From positions 496,001 to 560,000 of the forward strand of contig CAWFYJ010000003.1 in assembly GCA_963820055.1 (NCBI GenBank): a stretch of DNA of 64,000 bases, written 5' to 3'. The notes under the pieces are model-generated. The model saw only the letters and a program-made list of their open reading frames with translations, did not search any database and had not been told where the DNA came from. Source of the stretch: RHKX01 sp963820055 (GTDB taxonomy: Bacteria > Actinomycetota > Thermoleophilia > Solirubrobacterales > 70-9). A program made the position numbers and the translations under genes. How positions within the stretch are numbered: position 1 is the stretch's first letter; each line of letters opens with the position of its first letter. Of this stretch, positions 57,304 through 64,000 are shown in pieces.

Positions 57304-59324
57304 ATGAACGGACGGACGAGGATCGGCTGCGGCCTGCTGACGGCGGTGGTCGCCTGCCTGCTCGTGCCCGCCGCGGCCTCCGCGGCAGCGACCTGCCCGC
57401 TGCCCGCGACGACCGGCACCGGCATGAACTCGGTTCTCGACGTCGAGGGCGACATCGCGGCGAACCGGACCGGCGGCTACCTGCAGATCCCGTTCACGGT
57501 TCCCGTGGGACAGAAGGCGGTCCAGGTCCGCTACTCCTACGACCAGGCCGACAACACCTGCTCGGGCCCGGAAACTCTCGACATGGGCGTCTACCAGCCG
57601 AAGGCGAACCCCTCCTCGCCCGTCTTCGAGCAGACCGACCGGCGCGGCTGGAGCGGCAGCGCCGTCAAGAACCTCGCGATCGCCGAGAACGGCTTCACCG
57701 ACGAGAGCGTACTACAACACCATAACAAGAAAGCATTCACCGACGGCTTCACGACCCGCGCCTACAAGCCCGGTCCGATCCAGCAGGGCGAATGGGCGGT
57801 CGAGCTCGGGATCGCCTACATCGACCCCGCCGACACCGACGGGATCCACTTCCACGTCCAGGTCCTGACCAGCTCGGACGGGTCCTGGGGCGGCATCGGC
57901 TACGCCCCGACCGGTGCTCCGGCCGCGACCACCGGCCAGGGCGCCGGCTGGTACACGGGCGACCTCCACGTCCACGGCGAGCAGGAGCCCGGCAACGCGA
58001 CGATGACCGACACGCTCGCTGCCGCCTTCGGCTCCGGCGGCGCCGGACTCGACTTCATCACGCTCGTCGACCACAACAACAACATCGCCGCACAACGACA
58101 TGAAGGCCCAGACCGACCAGTACCCGAACAACCTCGTCATCCCGGGCGTCGAGGTGACCACCTACAGGGGCCACTGGATGAACACCGGCAGCAGCGCCTT
58201 CGCGGACTTCCGCGGGGGGCCTGTCTACACGGAGAGCTCACCCGACACACAGATCGACGATTCCGAGCTCGTCCAGTCGCAGGGCGCCGCGCTGCCGAAG
58301 GACGAGTTCGCGAACGCCCAGGCCGGAGGCGGCTGGACGCAGATCAACCATCCGGCCTACTTCCGGGACACGCCTGCATCCTGCCGTGGCTGCGCCTGGA
58401 GCTACTCCGACTGCCGACACTGACTTCTCGAAGGTCGATGCGATCGAGATCTCGAACTCGATCGGCGCGCTGCAGGGCGCCCTGCCGTTCACGACCGACG
58501 CGATCGCCTACTACGAGCACGCACTCGACAGCGGCGCTCACATCGCCGCGGTCGGCTCGAGCGACGCCCACAAGGCGGCGACCGACCCGATCTCCCCGGT
58601 CGGTCAGGGCGCCACGGCCGTCTATTCGCCCGGCGGCCTCAACAAGCAGGGCATCGTCGACGCCGTCAAGGCCGACCACACTTACGTGAAGCCGTTCGGG
58701 ACCAGCGGTCCCGACGTGACCCTCGATGCCGCGAACGAGGATGGCGGCACGGCGATCATCGGCGACTCGCTGAGCGGGACCACGATCGACCTCACCGCCA
58801 CGGTCTCCGGCATCAGCGCCACCGGGCGCACCGGCACCTGGGATCTGACCCTGCTCCAGGACGGCATCCCGATCGACTCGACCCCGATCGCCGGCGACGG
58901 CATCACCCAGCACTACGACGTCACGGAGTCGGGCCGCTACTCGATCGAGGTCAACCGCACCGACGCCGCGAAGGTCTACATCGAGGACTACTCCTCGCCG
59001 ATCTGGGTCACGGTCGATCCGAAGCCGTCGAACAAGATCAGCGTCGGCAAGCCGAAGGTCAACAAGAAGAAGGGCACGGCGACGCTCCCGGTTCAGGTTC
59101 CGGGCGCCGGCACCCTCAAGCTCACCGGCAAGTCGATCGCGAAGGACAGCGCGAAGCCGACGAAGGCCTCGAAGCAGAAGCTGCTCGTCAAGGCGACGGG
59201 CAAGCTGAAGAAGACGCTGGCGAAGAAGGGCAAGGCCAAGGCCAAGGTGACGATCGCCTTCACGCCGACCGGCGGCGAGACGGCCAAGAAGAGCGTCACC
59301 GTCAAATTGGTCAAGAAGGGTTGA
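57304..59324 (+). pseudogene. Secreted CehA/McbA-like PHP hydrolase, two frameshifts
   Basis: ATG at 57304 with GGAGG nearby and a signal peptide (GLLTAVVACLLVPAAASAAA). PHP motifs are spread over three frames: YTGDLHVHGEQEP, ITLVDHNNN, PGVEVTTYRGHWMNTG, INHPAYFRD and AAVGSSDAHKAATDP. C-terminal beta domains and a Lys-rich end (KLKKTLAKKGKAKAKVTIAF) follow. Frames change near 58090 and 58405. The family hydrolyses esters or phosphates; the substrate is unknown. Extracellular location and a basic tail suggest surface binding. Confidence 0.78.
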
Positions 59325-59344
59325 TCCAACGGGCTCCGGCGCTC

Positions 59345-59369
59345 GTTAGATTTGTTGGCGCTCGGGTAT
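59345..59369 (+). promoter_or_regulatory. SigB/F-type promoter upstream of the sigma gene
   Basis: GTTA (59345-59348), a 15-base spacer and GGGTAT (59364-59369) resemble the GTTT-N14-17-GGGTAT consensus of actinobacterial SigB/SigF. It lies about 100 bases before the start of a gene encoding exactly that type of sigma factor, which indicates autoregulation. Confidence 0.68.
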
Positions 59370-59468
59370 CCCGGGTGCCAGGAACAAACCCAGCGGCAGA
59401 GTCGCCGGTGTCATTGGAAGGGAGGGGCCTCGTCATCGCGGTGAGCAGCGAGACCGAAAGGCACAGCC

Positions 59469-60248
59469 TTGAGCCCATCTCTCCAGGACGAACTCCTGAA
59501 CCGGGACGAGCGCATCCTCCTGAGGCGCTTTGCGGAGACACGTGATCCGCGGATCCGCGAGGAGCTCACCGAACGGTTCATGCCCCTCGCCCGCTCCCTC
59601 GCCCTCCGCTATCGCGGCGGCATCGAGGCGGTCGAAGATCTCGTCCAGGTCGCCTGCGTCGGCCTGCTGAAGGCACTCGACCGCTACGACCCGGCCCGCA
59701 ACGTCGACTTCGTCGCCTTCGCGGCGCCGACGATCCTCGGCGAGCTGCGGCACCACTTCCGCGACCACTCCTGGACGGTGCGGCTGCCGCGCGGTCTGCA
59801 GGAACGGTCGATGCGGATCGACGAGGTCTCGCGCCAGATCCGCGCCGACACGCAGCGGCCGCCTGTCGTCGCCGAGATCGCCCGCCGTGCAGGCCTGACC
59901 GAGACCGAGGTCCTCGAGGCGCTTTACGCGGAGCGGTCGCGCCGGCCGATGTCGCTCGACGCGGCAACGGCCCGGGTCGAGGACGACCAGACGCCGCTCG
60001 TCGAGGCGATCGGCGAGGTCGAGCCCGAGTTCGCCCGGATCGACGCCAACCTCGCGGCGGCGACGGCGCCGCTGCGGCCGCGCGAGCGGCAGGCGCTCCA
60101 CCTCCGGTTCCACGAGGGACTGACCCAGCGCGAGATCGGCGCCCGGATCGGGATCTCGCAGATGCAGGTGTCGCGGCTGCTCAACGCGGCGCTGCAGAAG
60201 CTCCTCGCGGCCGTCCGCGGCGGCGAGGAGCTGGCCGAGCCGGCCTAG
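59469..60248 (+). CDS. SigB/SigF/SigG-family sigma factor
   Basis: 259 residues from a TTG at 59469 with GAAAGG nine bases upstream. Region 2 (ELTERFMPLARSLALRYRGG, IEAVEDLVQVACVGLLKALD, RYDPARNVDFVAFAAPTILG), region 3 and region 4 (LRPRERQALHLRFHEGLTQR, then EIGARIGISQMQVSRLLNAA) match group 3 stress sigma factors. No anti-sigma gene (RsbW type) is adjacent. A promoter of its own consensus lies upstream. The stop shares CTAG with the helicase gene. Confidence 0.93.
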   Translation: MSPSLQDELLNRDERILLRRFAETRDPRIREELTERFMPLARSLALRYRGGIEAVEDLVQVACVGLLKALDRYDPARNVDFVAFAAPTILGELRHHFRDHSWTVRLPRGLQERSMRIDEVSRQIRADTQRPPVVAEIARRAGLTETEVLEALYAERSRRPMSLDAATARVEDDQTPLVEAIGEVEPEFARIDANLAAATAPLRPRERQALHLRFHEGLTQREIGARIGISQMQVSRLLNAALQKLLAAVRGGEELAEPA

Positions 60249-61561
60249 GAGCTGCGGGAGCCCTGGCGGGGGCGGCGGCGCTTCGGGCCGGTCGTTCCCC
60301 CGCCGCCCTGGCGGGACTTCGCCTTCGGGCGTCCCTGACGGTTCGAGCCGTTGTGGTTTCGCCCGCGGTTCTCGTTGCCGCGGCCGCGGTCGTTGCCGCG
60401 ACCGCCGCGGGGGCCGCCGTCCTGCGACGGGACGCCCTTGCCGGCGCCCTCGCGGGCGTCGAACTCGCGGGTCAGGCCGAGCGTGCCGGCCATCTTCCGC
60501 ATCTCGTGGACCTGGTCGCCGAGCACGTAGCTGACGCCGGATCCCGTTGCCCCGGCACGGCCGGTGCGGCCGATCCGGTGCGTGTAGGCGTCCCCGTCCT
60601 CGGGCGCGTCGAAGTTGATCACGTGCGTGACCTCGGGGACGTCGATGCCGCGAGCGGCGACGTCGGTCGCGATCAGGACGGTGACCTCGCCGCGCTCGAA
60701 GCGGGCGAGGGCCTTCTGGCGCTGCGACTGGGATTTGTCGCCGTGCATGGCGACGGAGACGACATCGCGGGCGTTGAGCTTCTTGACGAGGCGGTCGGCG
60801 CCGCGCTTGGTGCGCACGAAGACGAGCGTCCGGCCGCGGTCGCGGGCGTCCAGTTCGTCGACGAGCAGATCCACCTTCGCGGCCTGGCTCGGCGCCTCGA
60901 TGAAGCGATGACTGATCGCCGCCCGCCCCTGCTCCACCTTGGGAGCATGGACGTGACGGCGTGCGTCGTGGGTGTAATCCGCGGCGAGATCGCCGGCGGC
61001 ACCCTCGAGGGTTGCTGAGAAGAAGAGTGTCTGACGGTTCTTGGGGATGAGCCGGACGATCCGATCGACGGCGGGCTTGAAGCCCATGTCGAGCATCCGG
61101 TCGGCCTCGTCGAGGACGAGCGTCCGGACGTTGCCGAGGCTGAGCGCCTTGCGCTGGATCAGGTCCTCGAGGCGGCCCGGGGTCGCGACGAGGATGTGCG
61201 CCTTCGGGGCCTTGCGGATCTGCGGCTCCATGCCGACGCCGCCGTAGACGACCTCGACCTTGAGGGCGCGTGCCCTGGCGATCATCTCGAGCTCATCGAC
61301 GATCTGGCGGGCCAGCTCGCGGGTAGGGGCGAGGATCAGCGCCGCCGGGCGGCGCGAGTCGGCCTCGATGAGGTCGACGAGCGGCACGCCGAAGGCGAGC
61401 GTCTTGCCCGATCCGGTCGGTGACTGGACGAGGACGTCGCGGCCGTCGAGGACGTCCTCGATGACGAGCCTCTGGACGGGGAAGGGACTTTCGATGCCGC
61501 GTTTGGCGAGTGCCGTCGCGACGGTGTTGGACACGCCGAGATCGGCGAAGGTCTTACTCAT
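60245..61561 (-). CDS. DEAD-box RNA helicase (RhlE-like)
   Basis: 438 residues. VQSPTGSGKT (motif I), APTRELARQ (Ia), VATPGRLEDL, VLDEADRML (motif II, DEAD), FFSATLEG (III), and HRIGRTGRAG (VI) are all intact, preceded by the Q motif FADLGVSNTV...PFPVQ. The C-terminal 70 residues are Gly/Arg/Asn-rich, typical of RNA-binding tails. It unwinds RNA duplexes. An untranslated gap of about 160 bases lies before its ATG, so the leader may be long, as is common for cold-induced helicases. Confidence 0.94.
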   Translation of the reverse strand: MSKTFADLGVSNTVATALAKRGIESPFPVQRLVIEDVLDGRDVLVQSPTGSGKTLAFGVPLVDLIEADSRRPAALILAPTRELARQIVDELEMIARARALKVEVVYGGVGMEPQIRKAPKAHILVATPGRLEDLIQRKALSLGNVRTLVLDEADRMLDMGFKPAVDRIVRLIPKNRQTLFFSATLEGAAGDLAADYTHDARRHVHAPKVEQGRAAISHRFIEAPSQAAKVDLLVDELDARDRGRTLVFVRTKRGADRLVKKLNARDVVSVAMHGDKSQSQRQKALARFERGEVTVLIATDVAARGIDVPEVTHVINFDAPEDGDAYTHRIGRTGRAGATGSGVSYVLGDQVHEMRKMAGTLGLTREFDAREGAGKGVPSQDGGPRGGRGNDRGRGNENRGRNHNGSNRQGRPKAKSRQGGGGTTGPKRRRPRQGSRSS

Positions 61562-61726
61562 TATTGGCTGCTCCTTGTGAGCGATCGTTGTTCGGAGATT
61601 CGTCGGCCCCGAAAACGCTCGGTCGATACCGAAGGCAGCGAGAAACTTGAACCTCTCGGGCGCCCGTCAGTGACTGGGAGGCAACCCGACGCCGGGAACG
61701 GTAGCAGCAAACCCCCTGGAAAACGA

Positions 61727-61759
61727 AGCGACCGGCGCGGATGGCCCGCGCCGGTCGCT
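61727..61759 (-). terminator. Strong intrinsic terminator of the secreted hydrolase gene
   Basis: AGCGACCGGCGCGG (61727-61740), loop ATGGC, and CCGCGCCGGTCGCT (61746-61759) form a perfect 14-pair hairpin. On the minus strand it is followed by TCGTTTTCC. It lies 24 bases after the stop codon at 61784 on the transcript. Confidence 0.9.
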
Positions 61760-61783
61760 CGAATTCAGATTCCCGCTACGACG

Positions 61784-64000
61784 CTACGGCGTGTAGTTGA
61801 AGTCGAAGCAGGGGGCGCCGTTGCACGTGTCGGTGATGTTGCTGACGTTGTCCGGCTGCAGGAAGTCGGAGACCATCTGCTGCTCGGCCGGCGTCGCGCG
61901 CGGGAGGCTATGCGGGTCCTCCCCGGTGTCGTTGGCGAGGTTCTCGATCGGCGGCACGTCGGTGCCGAGAACATCGGCGGGATCCACCGAATCCGGGTCG
62001 TCGCGGATCGGCCCGCCGTCCCAGTAGACGATTGCCGAGCCACCGCTGTACGGGTAACTCGAGATCGGGTCGATACCCCAGCCGACGTCCACTCCCGGCC
62101 AACGGCCGGCCTCGACCATCGGCACGTGGATCTTCGCCGTCCCGATCGTCCGCGCCTCGGTCTCCGCCGCGAAGTTGCTGACCTGGTGATCGCCGACGGC
62201 GATGTTCAGCAGGATCTCGTGCGGAGGCGTTCCGGGCAGCGGGTTGTCGGTCATCCGATGGGCGTAGCCGTTCGTCTCGCCGCGGTCCCAGAGGATCTGG
62301 ACGAGCGAGAGGATCAGCTTCTGATCGACCTCGCTCGGGTAGGCCGGGTCGAGGAACGCCTTGTAGGTATCGAAGTCGACCGAGCGGTTCAGCAGGACCG
62401 AGTAGTTCATCCCACCGACGCCGAGCGACGACCGGGTGAAGTCCGGCGAGAGCGCCGTCAGCGCACCGCCGAAGATCGCACCCTGGCTGTTGCCGTTGTA
62501 GTAGAGCTTCGACGTGTCGATCACGGCCGGGTTCGTCCCATCGACCGGCCCGGCGTCGTTCTGCCGGAACGCCGGATCGCTGATGAACCCACCCTGGGCA
62601 GCCGTGGTGTCGAGCAGGCGGCCGAGGTAGAGGCCGTTGATCATCCCCTGCTGGAGCCTGTCGGCCAGCTCGGGGAAGTCGCTCATGTTCTGCAGGATCC
62701 CGATCGTGTTTCCGACGTCGGTCCCTGCCATGCCGATCTCATCGGTCGCGCAGTCCATGATGTTGTGCGTCTGCCCGAGGGTCTTCTGCGGGCCCGACGT
62801 GGCTTCACCGGCACTGCCGAGCAGACCGTGGCCGTAGACGGTTGGGCGGGCCGGCGAAGCACCGACGTCATCCACCGCCGCATGGGGAATCATGCAGTTG
62901 AAGTTGGCGGTCCAGGTGCCGTTCTGCTGCGGGACCCCGTTCGAGTCGAGGTTGATCCGCGCCCCCGGATCGCAGGGGTTGCCACCGGCCGGCGTCGTCA
63001 TGTAGCAGGGGACCGTGAAGGTTCCCTGGACACGGCGAGCCATGTTGGCGTCCTGCCCGGTGGTGAAGTTCTGGACGCTCGTCACCTCGAATTCAGGGGC
63101 GTCGCCCTCGACGATCCCGTTCGACAGGTTCGTGTCGCCGAGCTGCGAGAACGCGTCGTTGCGCATCGGCAGCGTGTTCTTGGCGATGTTCTCGTCGCTG
63201 GCGACGGTGAAGTCCCAGGCGAGGTACAGGTCGGCCCGCTTGATCTTCGCCTTCTGCAGCTTCTTGAAGATGTTCTCGAAGCGGCCGCGCTGATCGTTGA
63301 TCGGGCCCTTGCTGGACGGCAGGTCGTCGCGGTAGTAGCGGAAGCCCTCGGGAGCGTTGAGCGTCGCGCCGCCCTCGTCCTTGAGGTTGCGCATCGCGAC
63401 GATGTAGCGGTGCCCGGAGGCGAAGTTCTTCGCCGGATGGATCAGCAGCGCCGTGTCCTCGGGCGAGGTCGCGTTCGAATCGATTTCGACCCAGATCGGC
63501 CAGCGCTCGCCGGTGGTCGCGTCGATGACGACGACCGGGGCGTTCTTCTGGGTGTACTGACCGAGGTCGGACAGCGGCACCGCGCCGGTCTGGTCGAGAG
63601 CGTCGGGGTTGTCGAGTCCCGGGACGCGAAGCGTGATCGCCTGACCGGGGCTGAAGCCGTCGCTGAGGTTGTAGGGAGCGGCGTCCATCTGCTGGTCGGT
63701 CGTGTTCTTCGGCATCGCGGCCGTGTTCAGCGCGAGGCGGCGACCGGTGTCCGTGTCCGGATCTTCGACCGTGTAGTAGTCGTCCGGGAACGGCAACAGG
63801 CAGCGGGAGCTGTCCTGGTCGCCGATGAAGTCGCAGTTCGCGGCCTGGCTGAGGTCGATTTTCTGCGGCTTGCAGGCGCCCGTGTCGCGGACGAGATCGG
63901 CCTTGGCGGAGGAGCCCTTGGCGGTGATCTCGAGCGTCCGCGCCTGACAGGTGGAGACCTGGCTCTTGCCGTCGCTGGAAAGCTTGATCGTGGCGGTGCC
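61784..64000 (-). CDS. Large secreted alpha/beta-hydrolase-like protein, C-terminal part (runs off the window end)
   Basis: At least 738 residues, open to the right edge; the frame reads on past an internal TTG at 63796. CYMTTPAGGNPCDPGARINL and YGHGLLGSAGEA lead to YYNGNSQGAIFGGALTALSP, a G-x-S-x-G nucleophile elbow (GNSQG). A long C-terminal region (AVGDHQVSNFAAETEARTIG) may carry the His and Asp. Cys residues suggest export. An extracellular lipase- or esterase-like role is likely; the upstream part with more repeats is not visible. A perfect terminator follows. Confidence 0.8.
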   Translation of the reverse strand, partial: GTATIKLSSDGKSQVSTCQARTLEITAKGSSAKADLVRDTGACKPQKIDLSQAANCDFIGDQDSSRCLLPFPDDYYTVEDPDTDTGRRLALNTAAMPKNTTDQQMDAAPYNLSDGFSPGQAITLRVPGLDNPDALDQTGAVPLSDLGQYTQKNAPVVVIDATTGERWPIWVEIDSNATSPEDTALLIHPAKNFASGHRYIVAMRNLKDEGGATLNAPEGFRYYRDDLPSSKGPINDQRGRFENIFKKLQKAKIKRADLYLAWDFTVASDENIAKNTLPMRNDAFSQLGDTNLSNGIVEGDAPEFEVTSVQNFTTGQDANMARRVQGTFTVPCYMTTPAGGNPCDPGARINLDSNGVPQQNGTWTANFNCMIPHAAVDDVGASPARPTVYGHGLLGSAGEATSGPQKTLGQTHNIMDCATDEIGMAGTDVGNTIGILQNMSDFPELADRLQQGMINGLYLGRLLDTTAAQGGFISDPAFRQNDAGPVDGTNPAVIDTSKLYYNGNSQGAIFGGALTALSPDFTRSSLGVGGMNYSVLLNRSVDFDTYKAFLDPAYPSEVDQKLILSLVQILWDRGETNGYAHRMTDNPLPGTPPHEILLNIAVGDHQVSNFAAETEARTIGTAKIHVPMVEAGRWPGVDVGWGIDPISSYPYSGGSAIVYWDGGPIRDDPDSVDPADVLGTDVPPIENLANDTGEDPHSLPRATPAEQQMVSDFLQPDNVSNITDTCNGAPCFDFNYTP

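Overview
The window is high-GC DNA with densely packed genes, frequent GTG/TTG starts, 1-4 base start/stop overlaps and several convergent gene ends that share stop-codon bases. The gene content suggests an actinobacterium of the Thermoleophilia/Solirubrobacterales type. Pointers are an ArsA-family ATPase, DUF6325-SHOCT and DUF7144 proteins, a SigB/F-type sigma factor, secreted Ig-like and calcium-repeat proteins, and a tethered sigma factor next to secreted proteins. This placement is inferred from gene families; no rRNA or tRNA gene is present to confirm it.

Region by region. 0-2.3 kb: a lipoprotein end, an ArsA-like ATPase, a small protein and a NUDIX hydrolase. 2.2-5.5 kb: a minus-strand operon led by a B12-binding MerR photoreceptor (CarH type), followed by a NYN protein, an MTA/MTI phosphorylase, an MTA/SAH deaminase and the NUDIX gene. 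5.5-12 kb: plus-strand SDR, second MerR, SRPBCC, FAD oxidoreductase, DUF1365 and cyclopropane-fatty-acid-synthase-like genes. Three 11-bp direct repeats in the carH/SDR gap look like a CarH operator. 12-17.2 kb: membrane-anchored GH3, secreted calcium-repeat protein, SDR, Tat-exported amine oxidase and a membrane protein. 17.3-24.5 kb: a minus-strand unit of a sigma/zinc-finger/transmembrane fusion, a large secreted Ig-like protein and a subtilisin-like protease; the last two are broken by frameshifts. 24.7-37.8 kb: mostly metabolic and regulatory genes (MarR-MFS, aminotransferase, FAD monooxygenase, xseAB, TetR/Baeyer-Villiger monooxygenase, OsmC, thioesterase, alcohol dehydrogenase).

37.8-45.2 kb holds the most unusual locus. 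It contains a membrane hybrid histidine kinase, a response regulator, a receiver domain fused to a PIG-L deacetylase, an ATP-grasp ligase, a PHP hydrolase, a processive family 2 glycosyltransferase, a very small membrane protein and an HPt protein. It looks like a phosphorelay-controlled glycan or glycoconjugate pathway, but nearly every gene is interrupted by many small frameshifts that leave the conserved motifs intact. This suggests sequence error or very recent decay. 45.2-64 kb: VOC, SHOCT/DUF6325/DUF7144, cupin, lipase, zwf, MMPL and DHA2 exporters, typA, a lysyl-oxidase-like protein, a CehA-like PHP protein, a SigB/F-type sigma factor with a matching promoter upstream, a DEAD-box helicase and a secreted alpha/beta hydrolase running off the end.

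I saw no CRISPR array, rRNA, tRNA, transposase or integrase gene.
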